Assembly: GCF_019097595.1 (NCBI RefSeq)
Contig: NC_080711.1
Location: 21,538,928-21,602,927 of the forward strand
DNA length: 64,000 nt
Origin: Hemibagrus wyckioides
Lineage: Eukaryota > Chordata > Actinopteri > Siluriformes > Bagridae
Reading direction: 5' to 3'
The notes below the pieces were generated by a model. It was not told the DNA's origin. It was given only the letters and a program-made list of their open reading frames with translations, and searched no databases. The position numbers were made by a program, and so were the translations under genes. Below, one piece after another: positions 10,366 to 23,437 of this stretch. The stretch's first letter is position 1, and the number at the start of each line of letters is the position of its first letter.

Positions 10366-10576
10366 ATGTTCCTTCCAGTTCTGCTGCTGCTGGCAGCTTC
10401 ATCCTGTGAGTTTCACTTCAGTAATGAACTCAGAGCTGCTAGTAAATTACTGCAGTTATAACCTACTGTACATACATTTTTACTGAAATTGTGACATCTC
10501 TTTTTTTCAGATGTGGAATGTGCAGTAGAGCTCACTCAGGACACCTCAGTGATGTTAAAGCCTGGAGATTCTTTAA
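10366..10576 (+). pseudogene. IGHV segment V7, 3'-truncated
   Basis: ECAVELTQD family. Octamer-like ATGCAAAA is at 10273-10280. The leader exon 10366-10405 (MFLPVLLLLAASS) and donor GTGAGT are intact. The V exon starts at 10511 after TTTTTCAG. Only about 66 nt remain (through LKPGDSL). The sequence then switches at 10576 to a dispersed repeat starting ATGAATGAATGAATCAG. Cys23 and everything downstream are absent, and no continuation was found before V8. The intact homologue is V28 (52771). Confidence 0.93.
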
Positions 10577-10885
10577 TGAATGAATGAATCAGCCTTTATT
10601 TGTCACATATACATTACAGCACAGTGAAATTCTTTCTTCGCATATCCTTTCTTGGAGGTTGGGGTCAGAGCGCAGGGTCAGCCATGATATGGTGCCCCTG
10701 GAGCAGAGAGGGTTAAGGGCCTTGCTCAAGGGCTGTGTAGACTTGTTGAAGTTCCAAGCATATGAGGAAGTGGCATCACAGGCAGCCCAGATCTTTACAC
10801 CATATTTTGCAGGTTTAGATGGTATATACTGCCTAAAAGGGGCAACAGCCCCAAAATGGCATCAGCTGCTCATCACTTGTGACAT
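10577..10885. repeat. Fish dispersed repeat replacing V7
   Basis: It begins with ATGAATGAATGAATCAG and runs through GTCACATATACATTACAGC, typical of a common teleost repeat. The family is not assigned. The open frame across it is not considered a gene. Confidence 0.55.
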
Positions 10886-10889
10886 TAGG

Positions 10890-10912
10890 CACACACACAC
10901 ACACACACACAC
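10890..10912. repeat. (CA)n microsatellite
   Basis: A pure CA run joins the dispersed repeat to the following possible piggyBac remnant. Confidence 0.85.
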
Positions 10913-10919
10913 GCACATA

Positions 10920-11205
10920 GAAACAGTAGGCCCAGACAGGAGGAGGACAGTGTACGTACACAGGACCAATTTCCACACATTTATTAGCCCCGGGTCCAGT
11001 GGACCCAAACATCCCGTATATAATATAAATGTGTAGGGGGGTGTACAGTGTGTGGTCATTGAAAATGTGTTCTGATATATGTTCTTCACAGAAAATGACC
11101 CAAGGCCAATGAGTTTGAGTTTGAAAAAATAATTAATCGTATCATTTTTCTTTTGATAAATAATGAAAACGGGTCCCACAGACCCGACCAGCATACAAGG
11201 GTTCT
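10920..11205. mobile_element. Possible piggyBac-like terminal remnant
   Basis: The right end, reverse-complemented, begins CCCTTGTATGCTGGTCGGG. The segment contains two GGGTCC...GGACCC-type motifs, as in fish piggyBac-type termini. A TTAA target duplication is not visible and no transposase remains, so the assignment is tentative. Confidence 0.35.
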
Positions 11206-11209
11206 GACC

Positions 11210-11760
11210 ACTGATTCATTTGATTAAAATTGCTGCTATCACAAAAATCCCCTTTACCATACAACTGCATTGCTATTATTTTTAAGGCAATTACTTTAAA
11301 TTTTATGTACATGTGTGTCTACACACCTTCACAGATGCTGAGTTAGCTGTTAGCCCTCAAAAATGTCAGCTCACATAACACGTTATGGACTTCTAAGTAT
11401 TTATTTACTGAAGACAGATGTAAAGTTGTATGCTTTCTTTGTGAAATACAGATTGCTGTTTTTATAAATTGCAGTTTGAATTGCCACAAACATAAACTAA
11501 ACATGCAGAAAAACACAAGAACTTGACTGATGCAAAGCAGTGACAGTGCGGTCAGTTAAATGGTGGCCATGATCATAATTCATAAATTTCAAATTTGATT
11601 TTAAGATGATTTTAAGGGGAGAGGATGACATGTTATGCTGATGATTTAAAGTGTTTCTTCAGTTTGAAATCTCTAAACACTTGTGAAATCCTGATTACAT
11701 TCTACACCAAATACCACAAAATGCAGACTTAAATATAATATAGTTGGCCTATACAGTGAG
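11210..11760. other. Intergenic flank, nothing recognised
   Basis: AT-rich sequence with no gene or known element seen. The last part (from about 11680) is the distal promoter flank shared by the DSYGQ-family units. Confidence 0.45.
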
Positions 11761-11929
11761 CAGCATGTGGTTGTGGATTGAACACCTCCATAGTGGTCAT
11801 GGACACTCCCTATTCAAATAGAGTCGTGTATAAACAGCATGTTCTTGACTGCTCTAGTTTCCAGTGAGCTCTGTGATAGATAACACTCCCATACACTTTA
11901 AATCTGGGTGAAGCAGAACTCAGAGAAGG

Positions 11930-12356
11930 ATGATTTTAGGACAGTGTATTTTACTGGTACTGATTTCATGTAAGTTTATGTTTTTTTCTGTTGTGACTAA
12001 TAGCATTATATCATTATAAAATAACATTACCTAGTTCTACTCTTCTCTTCCAGATTCTTATGGACAGTCCCTGACCTCCTCTGCTTCTGTGGTGAAGAGA
12101 CCTGGAGAGTCAGTCACTCTCTCTTGTACTGTCTCTGGATTCTCAATGAGCAGCTACTACATGAACTGGATCCGTCAGAAACCAGGACAAGGACTGGAGT
12201 GGATCGGATACATCGATGGTGGCACTAGCACTGCATTCGCTCAGTCACTGCAGGGCCAGTTCTCCATCACTAAAGACACCAGTAAAAACATGCTGTACCT
12301 AGAAGTGAAGAGTCTGAAAGCTGAAGACACGGCAGTTTATTACTGTGCACGAGACT
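11930..12356 (+). CDS. IGHV segment V8, open, unusual heptamer
   Basis: DSYGQSLTS family. Octamer-like ATTCAAAT at 11812-11819 and TATAAA at 11829-11834. Leader exon 11930-11969 ([13 protein letters not shown], donor GTAAGT), V exon from 12054 after CTCTTCCAG. The exon is open: Cys23 in LSCTVSG, CDR1 SSYYMNW, framework 2 [14 protein letters not shown]2 YIDGGTSTA, framework 3 [18 protein letters not shown], then [10 protein letters not shown]. The coding part is intact. The only oddity is its heptamer, CACACTG, shared by the whole family. Confidence 0.92.
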
Positions 12357-12394
12357 CACACTGACACAACAGACTCCAGAGCTGTACAAAAACT
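12357..12394 (+). other. RSS of V8 (heptamer CACACTG, 22 bp spacer)
   Basis: Heptamer CACACTG at 12357-12363 differs from consensus at position 5 (G to C). Spacer 22 bp, nonamer ACAAAAACT at 12386-12394. Confidence 0.85.
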
Positions 12395-12982
12395 TACACA
12401 AGCACGTCCTCATGAGCTGTAAATATTCCCTCAGCAGGAAGCTGCACCCCAGAGACATTTATTATGCAGAACAACATCCATTCACACTCAGCACTCAGAT
12501 CTTTCTCTCTATTCCAATCTTGTTTTTTTTAGCAGTTATTAATATTAATAAAAATAATCCCCATTGTAATCTATCACATTTACACGGACAATGCTCTAGG
12601 ACAATGATTCTGATGACTAGTTGTGACTATATACTGTACTATTCATGCTTTTATTCCTCCTATTTGTGATACCAGCTGCAGGAACACTACAGGTCAGTGG
12701 TTAATTTCCTGAATTTAGAAGCAAAGAGTCTGTTCAGCAGCACAGAACCTGACAAGAGATCACATGAAATGTACATGTTTTCTGCAGCATCATTACTACA
12801 AACTCCTAAATATAAAAATCATCTGTAGGGGGCAGCAGCACACTTGTTTTCAAGAAGGACTCCTGAAACTATGAAATCTAACAGCTGAAGGATGTTTATG
12901 CAAATTCACCCTATTATATAAAAAAATCAGCCTCTTGCTCACCTGAAGTTTGTGTCACACGACTATATCAAAGATCTTGATC

Positions 12983-13006
12983 ATGGAGCTGAGGGTCACT
13001 CAGTAC
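12983..13006 (+). pseudogene. IGHV leader fragment V9, cut by hAT element
   Basis: The promoter is intact: octamer ATGCAAAT at 12898-12905 and TATATAAA near 12914. The leader of the MMELRVTQYY family starts at 12983 (MELRVTQY) and is cut after 24 nt by the second hAT element. The remaining leader, intron, V exon and RSS are absent to the right of the element. The equivalent uninterrupted leaders are at 44334 and 55929. Confidence 0.88.
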
Positions 13007-14058
13007 CAGTGGCGGACTGTCAGGGCCAGCAAACAACAGTAATCTGAATCACTGACTTGTATGTTAATATATTTAATATATTTTTTCCATGAATGTGTAT
13101 TAAATTATTCCCAATAGTCTATTCTCTACATTTCATAGCTTTTCTCTTGGTTGCGCTGCTTCCAGTAGTGTATATTTATGATAAGAGTATTTATCCAATC
13201 ATATTTCAGCCAGTGGCTGACATCATGTGTTGCCCAGCTCTAAGGCCTTCAGAATCAATAGTGCAGGCGCCCGTAGATTAAAATGAGTGGCAATGAAACT
13301 GTTCCATTAACCAATCAGATTTCGAGTTGGCGTCACTGGGGCCATCTAGCAAGCTTACGATTACGTCAGCAAATTTCCCGTCTTTTGATTGGATAATTGG
13401 AGTAGTCAGAGGCAGCAAACCACATAAACTAAATAAAATATATATATTTTATCTCACAATGGCTGACAGAGGAGAAGAAATCGATTTGGTCACGGACATC
13501 CTTACAAATGCATTTTCAAGGCGGACATTTTAAGAAAATCCTTTTGATTCTTCAAAATAGTTGGTAAGCTTTTTCAGGAACCATTTATGCTTTTGGGTTT
13601 TCTTTTTTTCTGGGTTTTCAGTTTGCCTTCATTCCAGATCCCCGGGGTGGACTGTGGTTTTGTTTTTTTTTGCTGCAGTGAAAGGAAACTTGTGAGACTG
13701 AATTGTGTTAATGTGTTTTTTTTGCTATATGTAATGTAATTTTATTCATGTTCTCTACAAGAGCCTGTGACACAGCGCACTGTTATACAGTGTTTCTATA
13801 TTCACTGTGTCTCATTTCAGATGCTGCGTCCTCCGGAGATTGCAGTTTGCTGCATACGGCATCAAGAATGACTTTTTTGAGAAAAGTAACCCTAATAAAA
13901 TTGACTATTCCTTGTGAGGTGTGAAATACTGTAGACTAATTTCTTTTTTACTTCGTTATTTAATAGTTGATTAGTATCTATAGTGATGCTATGAAGGTGG
14001 ATTAATTCAGTTAGGACACCAGTGAAGGCCTAGGTCTGAAATGCACGGCCCGCCACTG
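13007..14058. mobile_element. Non-autonomous hAT-like transposon, second copy
   Basis: Same family as 822-1917: left end CAGTGGCGGACTGTCAGGG, right end CACGGCCCGCCACTG. About 1052 bp, with a different middle. The left flank is CTCAGTAC (VH leader). The right flank is TTTATATC, so there is no target duplication: LINE sequence abuts the right end, meaning the right VH flank was lost. Confidence 0.85.
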
Positions 14059-14775
14059 TTTATATCAATGTTGTGCATGAAAGGGTTAAGAATTCTCTCC
14101 AATTCTGCATTATCCTCAGAGGGAATTTGGGGCATTTTAATGGTATTAAAAAAAGAATCAAGTTCAGAACAGTTATAATCAATTTCAGACGAATACAGGG
14201 CTGTATAGAATTGTTCAAAGACCGAAATGATTTCCAACTCATCCTTGGTGATCCTGCCATCATCCCTACGAATAGATGTTATAGTATTTGTAGTTAAGTA
14301 CTGTCTTATTTGTTGAGCAAGAATTTTCCCACATTTGTCCGAAAGTTTCTATAATTTAGAGCGAGATTGGAGCAAAAGTCTTTCTGTCTGTTCAGATGTT
14401 ATTAGATCAATCTCTGTCTGTAGCTTTGTTCTTTCCTTAAAAATGTCAGGTGAGGGCTTAATTGCACATTTCAAGTCTAATTGTTTAATTTGATTAAAAG
14501 ATCATTTAGTTGATGGTTTCTTTTTTTCCCCTCTCCCTCGATGAAAATGAGATTATTTCCCCCATAATATAGCCTTTTAAAGACTCCCAAAGTGGATATG
14601 AACGATGCAGTGGGGAAAAAAAGAGAACTGCTTATGGCTTGGATATAAGAAACGTCAGAGATCAGGAAATGTATATGTCTCAAAAAAGTATTAATAGACA
14701 TGGCGGATTTAGTTATTTTGTAGGGCAGGGACATTTGAAGGTCCAAATATGAATTTTCATCAATGTCCAAGTTCT
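14059..14775 (-). mobile_element. L1/Tx1-like LINE fragment
   Basis: On the minus strand the sequence reads an ORF2 linker between endonuclease and reverse transcriptase, with GKILAQQIRQYL, SIRRDDGRITKDE and FEQFYTALYSSE-type motifs spread over frames. The catalytic parts are missing. It abuts the hAT element on one side and the Rex-like LINE on the other. Confidence 0.65.
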
Positions 14776-16392
<1,617 letters not shown>

Positions 16393-16689
16393 AACAATTG
16401 GTTATCATAAAACTTGGTTTTAAAAAGCAAGCATGCATAACAAATCAACACTATTATTGAAAAAAGTGACTTTTGCATTCAAAATACATTAATAACAAAT
16501 GGCAAAACAAATAATTTAAAGTGTTCAAGAGGCAGGCTAAAAATAACATAATAGAGAGCAGTCTAATGTGAGAAAAGGCTCTGTCTGTCTTCCATCAGCT
16601 GCCTAAACCATGGCACAAAAGGAGTGGTTGCTAGACGGGGACACTGGCCTAAATGTTAATTAGTCAAGCTGCTGCAGTATAAGTTCTTC

Positions 16690-17287
16690 ACAACATTCAT
16701 TACTGAGAAGACTCGCACTGATAGGTCGACCCAGAGTTCAGTCTGCAGAGATGCCATGCTTGCCCATGGGAAGATGCTCTTGTTTCTTTTGACAACTCCT
16801 CAACATTCTTGACCAGGAATGGAGATGGAATGCAGAGCAGCACTAGTCTGCCTACACTGAAGCCCTCAAAGCGCTCCCTGAAATTTTCAGCTAGGCTTCT
16901 CCAAAAAGGAAAGATGGTGATGATGGTGATTGCCATTAGTCTGCTGGAGAAGAGTTGGAAAGTGGATATGTGGCCATGTGATGTCACTCTTAAAGATCTC
17001 CAGCCGCCTTTCAGAGGAGAGTCCTGCTGCCATCAGATCACACATGTTGCCTTTGCCCTGGAGCCTCTGATTCAGTTCATTTAGCTGAGATGTTATGTCC
17101 ACTAAAAAGGCCACAAGCTCTATGCTATCATCATTCCTCAGAAAATCCAAGTAAAGGCTGGCTTTGACAAATCCATGTCCAAATCTTTCCTGATGACCCT
17201 AACCTCTCCAAGACTCTTCCCTTACTCAGCCACCTGACATTGTTATGGAGGAGTAAGTCATCATAAGCAGCATTTACCTGGTAAGAG

Positions 17288-17318
<31 letters not shown>

Positions 17319-17320
17319 AA
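16690..17320 (-). mobile_element. hAT transposase fragment (ZBED/FAM200-like)
   Basis: The minus strand reads, over shifted frames, YDDLLLHNNVRWLSKGRVLE, then VAFLVDITSQLNELNQRLQG, NMCDLMAA and FP...LQTEL, ending near GSTYQCES. This order matches domesticated-type hAT transposases of the ZBED5/FAM200 kind: RNase-H-like core and C-terminal dimerisation motif. Frameshifts and a missing N-terminal BED finger show that it is dead. Confidence 0.7.
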
Positions 17321-17332
17321 ACAAAGAAATAA
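17290..17332. repeat. (AAAT)n/(AAAC)n simple repeat
   Basis: Runs of AAATAAAT followed by AAACAAAC. Confidence 0.8.
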
Positions 17333-17958
17333 ATACGAGATCTTTTGTGTTGCAGAAATATTCATAAAGTGAACACAAACACCTTGTAAATGCTGTAAAT
17401 GTAAATGGTTTAAGTCTGTTGAAAGTAGATTTTGATGACAACTGTTAATACTTCCAAATGCATATAATAACATTTTCTCCTACATTTTATTGACAATTGA
17501 AAATGATTATATGCATAAAAATTCATAATGTGACTGATCCATAGTGGGGTGGAGCACACAGTTAAAATCCCCTCCTGGGATTAGTTTAGGTGAAGTCAAA
17601 TTGGAAAAACTAGTTAAGAAATTTTTTTAAAATAATACATAGTCCCTATTAGGGACATAAATATTGTCTAATATCAGGGGAACATTATATAATGAACCTG
17701 TTGCTATTACAAATCTACCCCCCACCCAGCCCCACCCCCCCTATCTTTTGGACATTACTTACACAGAATGGTGTGTTTTCTCTTATAAGAATCACAGTCC
17801 CTCTGGATCTCTGTACATTTGCCCCACCCAAGATTTTTGTAGTTTATAATGATCAGCTGGTATTGAACACACCTTAAATACTGTACCAGATGATGGTAGC
17901 TATGTAGAAACTAATGAATTATTACTGTTTAATGTTTACAAAATAAACAGTTTAATTG

Positions 17959-17990
<32 letters not shown>
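17959..17990. repeat. (GT)n microsatellite
   Basis: Pure GT dinucleotide run in AT-rich sequence without a gene. Confidence 0.9.
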
Positions 17991-17992
<2 letters not shown>

Positions 17993-18254
17993 AATTTCAG
18001 AGAAAAAAGAATAATTATATTTATTTGGACATTTATCAAAAGAAAATTAATACTTAAAAATATCCAACAGAAAACAATATAATAAAATCTACTTATTTAA
18101 TTCACAACAGGAAATTCTACAGACATTTAAGATTTACTTCATATGTGGATGAAAGTGATGTTTCTGTCTGTAAAAACTTGACTACTTAATTAGTTTAATT
18201 AAATAGAACTTATGACTTAAATATAATTAAGTATTTTTATTTATTTTTTTTTTA

Positions 18255-18830
18255 TTGAGGTTTATTTGAAAAGGGACCATGTACAATTATAAACATAAAT
18301 GTGTCCATTTAATGCACCGAATTTAGCCAAAAGGCTAATTTTCATCCGAAAAGATCTAGTAGATCTTAAAAAATCTGCAGAGCGGAGGTGCACAAAAACA
18401 CGAAGTATGGGAGGGGCCAAACCATTTAGAATTTTATATACCATACACAAATTTGTAAAAAGTCTAAAATTATCGAAACTCAAAAAATTATATTTCTCCA
18501 AAACCCTACAGTGGTGATACTGGTTAGGCTTTTTGTCCAAAGTTTTTAAAGTCTGTTTATAAAGAGATCTTAAAGGTTTAATAACTGTTTCTCCTGCTTG
18601 ACCCCAACATGTCGCACAATATGACAAATGAGAAAAAATTGTAGCATGCATGAGAGTCGTAGCTACGTCAGTGGGAAGACATTGTCTAATTTGTCTGAAA
18701 TTTATCAAGTTATATTTTATAGTCCTCACCATTTTCTTTACATGCTTTTTGAAACTAAGCTTTGAATCCAACGTTAAACCAAGATAATTAAACTCTGACA
18801 ATTTTCTCCATTTATAGAGATTTACATATC
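18255..18830 (-). mobile_element. LINE ORF2 C-terminal fragment
   Basis: A 179-aa minus-strand frame reads FNYLGLTLDSKLSFKKHVKK, then SHLSYCATCWGQ, VYKILNGLAPP and SADFLRSTRS. These are the typical post-reverse-transcriptase blocks of many fish and insect non-LTR elements. The RT catalytic domain is missing. The 3' end is at about 18255 next to a T-rich tract. The clade is not decidable from this piece. Confidence 0.72.
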
Positions 18831-19769
18831 TACAATACTTGATATCTTCATGAAGGTTATGTTTAGTGGTAAGTACATTTTACTTGATACTCCTAAGTGA
18901 GTTGTACTTGTTATTCCAGCAGAAATATTTACTTAAAAAGTGCTAGTGCACATCGCTATGAGGATTTTTTCAAGTAAACCCTAAAAGGTTTTTGTTAAGT
19001 GTATGAACAGGGTACTGTGATTAGTAATTAGTAATTAGTAATGCTCTAAATTCCCCAGTCTACCTTATCCCACTGATTCTTAAGATGTTTTATAAACATA
19101 CTTAACATGATTTGTAGGTTTATTATTATTTATATATTGTATTCGACTTTAACACTTTTGCTCATTATTGAAGACAATATGAAATATGTTCAAATTTGAG
19201 ATAAATGTATACTATAGATGTATATTCTCTCCTGTGGGTTGGACATTTAAAATATCCATATTTTTTAACCTATAATACAAGATCAAGTTCATTTCTGGCT
19301 ATTACTCATTTGCTGGATTGAACGGTTGCCACACATGAATACAAAAACGACAGAAAAATCATCCTAGGCCAAAAATGAAAATGAAAGGTGCAGTCGCATA
19401 TGCAATATGATTGTACAATGGGATTTGACTATTGTTTACCAGCTCTTCTATGTGGAATTAAGTTACATTAAACGTGCAGCTATCTTTTTGGGAAGCTGAG
19501 CTCACTCTTGTTGTTTGAAATACACAATATTGCCAAAAGTTTTGGGACACCCCTTCAAATGATTGTCTTTAGGTGTTGTTTTTTAGTGGTTGGGCTCAGG
19601 CCTCTGAGAAATCTCACAGCTAAAATAATTAAGGAGATAAATCCTGTTGTAATTAAAACCAAGCTGTTAAGAGAAAAACTAAAAACAGCGCGAGTTACAA
19701 CATGATTTCATGAGGGTCGACCATATACTGCATATAAAACCTCCACTGGTTTCCAACAGAACGTCGACC

Positions 19770-20095
19770 CTTCCAACATGGCGGAGGAATTGACGTGTCT
19801 GTATACAAATCACAGCGGCGCCCTCTACTGCCTCCTGATATAAGTGAATAGGACAAGCTGTTATGACAGGAAAGTGTATTTATTAACCATTTATTATCAG
19901 ATTTAATTGAAACATAATCATCATGCATTATAACCTTAATTAATGTTTATATAAAATATTAAGAATATAACGCGCCATGTTGATGTTTTTTGAAAGTCCC
20001 GCCCCTTTTTGTGGTTTTCATTTAAATGTCCAGAGCGCGTGCTTGCGTCATCTAGAAGGCTTTTAAAAGAGATTTCAAAAGAAAACGACGGAGAC
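19770..20095 (+). promoter_or_regulatory. Conserved GC-box/YY1-type promoter, block A
   Basis: The region contains AACATGGCGG at 19775-19784 (a YY1-type motif), the GC box CCCGCCCC at 19998-20005, a GCGTCA half CRE and TTTAAAAG near 20060. All are conserved in block B upstream of the five-exon gene. In block A the promoter is joined directly to the intron before exon 2, because exon 1 is deleted. Confidence 0.6.
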
Positions 20096-20106
20096 GGTTA
20101 AATGTG

Positions 20107-20641
20107 TCAAATGTTTTCCAGGATCTGTTGTTGATGATGTGGAGGAAGCCGAGACCACTGAAGGGTTTTTTTTGCAACAGTGCTGATGGTGCTCCTTCTC
20201 TCTTTTTTGCTCAGGCACTTGGTGTTTCTCTCCACCTGAGTGGGTGTGTGATGGAGAGTATTTGGGTTATCCTGCCACCATGTGGGGTCTGGGAGTTCTC
20301 CTGTTTCATCTTGTCTGTGGACACTTGCCCTTCTGTAATGAGGATGAGATCGTTTACAGGAAGATGGACTTCGCTCCCGGCCTGTCTGAAGGTGAGAAAA
20401 TGTAGAAGCATCACCATTTAGAACAGCTGAAGATGTAAAACTGGCATTACAAGATTAATAGATTTTTTAATAATATTAATATATATCTGAAATGTCAAAG
20501 CACTATCTATAATATCTCATCGCTGCACACACAGGTTGCCACAATCTGATCAATTGGTGTCTGGACCCGGAACCTGAATGTCGGCCCACGTTTGAAGAAA
20601 TCCTCAGCCATCAGTGGTTTACATCTGGTGGACCTGAGTGA
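20107..20641 (+). pseudogene. PIM-like kinase C-lobe fragment joined to a block-B-type exon 2
   Basis: The first part (about 20122-20159) equals exon 2 of the gene at 35847. It is followed by two exons that read as the C-lobe of a PIM-type serine/threonine kinase. Exon 20215-20391 begins GTWCFSPPEW (P+1/APE region), continues MWGLGVLLFHLVCGHLPF and ends DFAPGLSE at donor GTGAGA. Exon 20535-20641 (after CACACAG) reads INWCLDPEPECRPTFEEI, then HQWFT, and stops. The splice phases agree (phase 1). The W-LG and RPTFEEI blocks match PIM kinases, which are expanded in fish. The N-lobe, HRD and DFG motifs are absent, so it cannot be an active kinase. Confidence 0.82.
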
Positions 20642-20649
20642 AGGATCTG

Positions 20650-23100
20650 AGTGTAGGTGGATCTGTTGAAGACTCTCACCCTCACTTACATAAAGAAAGG
20701 AAGAAATAAATAAACAAATCTGTATATATAAACAAATATATTGTTGAATAAATGTTCCGTTTTTTTCTTATTTAGCCATTTGGATGTCCACTGTTGTGTT
20801 ACGCCTCGTGAAGGAGCATGTCCAGGAGATGCTGAAGGCCATGGAGGGAGTCTGAGCAACACTCCTCTAACACACACACACACCTCTCTATCTCAGCCAG
20901 CTTAGAGTGATCAGGACATTTTAGGAAATCTATTGTTGGCTATTCAGTGGTCATTAGAATATAAAACTAAGATTAAACTCTGCACTTTTGCCCATTCATT
21001 TGTAGAACTGCTTTTGCTCTCCATTTTGTTTGATGATAGATTACTTGTAACTAATTTATAAGATTAAGCAACCCCCAAAATTTGAATAAAGTAATAAATG
21101 TCCTGGTCATACTTTAAACACATCTCTTTTCTTTCCCTTTCTTTCTCTCTCCACTTGCTCAAGATCTCCACAGGTAAGTAAATACTTATTACTGTCTTTT
21201 ATTTTCTGCAGATTTAAACCTGTCTTGCTTTTCTTCTCTCCCTGAGCAGCTGGACACAACATCACTGACCTCTAACATCAACACCTGTTAGTGCTCTCTG
21301 ACCAACGGACCACATCAACATCTGCAGCTCCGATAAGCGTCTCCATCTTTAGTTTAACTTTTTATTATATACATTACTCATTAAGACTTTAATCTTTATT
21401 ATAGGTTTAAGATTTTTCTGTATTTTACTATTTATTAGACATTTAAGATTTTGTTGTATTTTAATAGACTTTACTGTTCATTATACTTTTTTATTAATAA
21501 CCTTTTATCATAGCTTTACATCTTTTATTGTAGTTCTATTTATTATATTGCATTTTTAATTAAAACCTAATAATTTATTAGCTCATATTTGAGGTTTCAT
21601 TGTGATCATTCCCAGTTTTTCTGAATGTTTCTGATGAATGTTGGGGTTGAAATGTAACTAGAAACAATCGGAGACTTTTTCCTCCTAGAAAAGAAAGACT
21701 TGTTTTCTACTGACTGTGGAATTAACACTTTATTTAGATTAAAACAAAAATCTATTAAAGAAACATTGAGTTCATAGTCAAAATGATGAAAATTTAATCA
21801 ATCTCATATAGAGCCTCCTGTCCCCTATGGCAATACGGTGTTTAACTCCATCTCTGTGTTATATACTAGAACCTAATATTTAACAGTGGATTTGTACATG
21901 ACGCCATCTTCAAACACAAATACTGATCTTTTTGTACTGAAGTGAAATGATGTTAAATGAATGTGAAGTAAACAGTAGTGGCAGAAACACTGCTTAGATT
22001 CATGATACTGCGTTATTTACATGAGTCTCTGATTTACAGAATTATATTCCTTACTAAATCCATTCATGAATCTGACTCTGAATTTGGCAAGAGCACAACA
22101 CACAACAGAAAGGCTGCTTGCTAGTTAAGGTATAGAAAAATCATTTGTTTTTAGAAAAACAGTGCTTGCAGAAGGTGCCTTAAAAAATTCTGAGCAAATT
22201 GGATCATTTATATTAAGCATTCCCATGTGGAATGAAAAAGTATTCAACAAAATTCATTCATTAACAGTTATTCATTCATTAATAATCAGATTTTCATGAA
22301 GATTCTGTGTACCATGAAAACGAGTTCACTTTAAACAACACATTTTCTCTCAGCAATGTATGACTCTGGATGCTAGTTTAATTTTAGACTCAATATGATC
22401 ATAACTCAGTGGTTTTCATATCAGAGGACAGATGAGGTGGACAGTTAGGATACATGGAGAGATGGGATTGAATGGATAGACGGAGGACAATGTTCTTTAT
22501 ATTTTTTTACGTTTGTTAGATTGTGTGCAATCTTGCATCCTGTGTACCAGATAAGTAGTGCATCTATTGTGTTATCAATTTTCCATCCTTTTTTTTATTA
22601 CAGAAGTAAGGATTACAGATCATTACGTTCTACCCTGCTATAATACAGTGTTGGAGGCATAAAAATGATCTACTTTAGGTATTTGTGCTGCACAGAAAGT
22701 TAGCACCAGGAATGTAAATATTTTAATTTGTTCATTAACTAAGGATGGTTGTTTTTGCATGAGAGACAGTTATTAAAGTAATGATCAACATTTTCATATA
22801 ATTCCATATTAATGTTGCTGCTGTCTCTCTGCAACTGATATTACACAATAGTGATCCAACACACACAGTTCATAAAAGCTTTCTGCTTGTTCTATTCTAA
22901 ACCCCTGCGGTTTGGTGGATGTGTCTCTGACAGACGTCCTGTACAACAAGTCATTTATTTTACATTTTCTGGTACAGCAGTTAGTTTAAAATAAAAGTTA
23001 GTTTAACAAAGGAAATTGAGTCTCACATTATTTACATTTTATTCACACACAAAACATTAATGGTGAACATTTTTGACTTTATAAAATTATTCTCTCAAGT
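20650..23100. other. Block A interior, no gene recognised
   Basis: No open gene was found. Intron- or UTR-like sequence continues after the kinase exon: possible splice sites flank short CT-rich segments at 21160-21250, and poly(A)-like AATAAA signals are frequent. 22160-22280 is paralogous to 57690-57800 in block C. Confidence 0.4.
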
Positions 23101-23318
23101 CTTTTTTATACAGCCTGGACATGTTACACATGCCCTTTTAAACTGTGATTTATATGCTTTATTTATATGTTTCTTATATAGCTGTAGTTTTTGTTCTTAG
23201 CATTGCACTAGTAACTTCTGGTCAGTTATCACATTACCCTGTGTATACTGACTATATGTAAGATATACAGTGTGCAGTCTACAACCTGTCTTTATGTTAC
23301 TGTCTCTATTTCTGCTGA

Positions 23319-23437
<119 letters not shown>

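Noticed and set aside
19695..19928. 77-aa minus-strand ORF, also at 35384-35617
   Set aside because: Conserved through the A/B duplication of a promoter region. It covers the YY1 and GC-rich motifs in antisense and no protein feature is visible.
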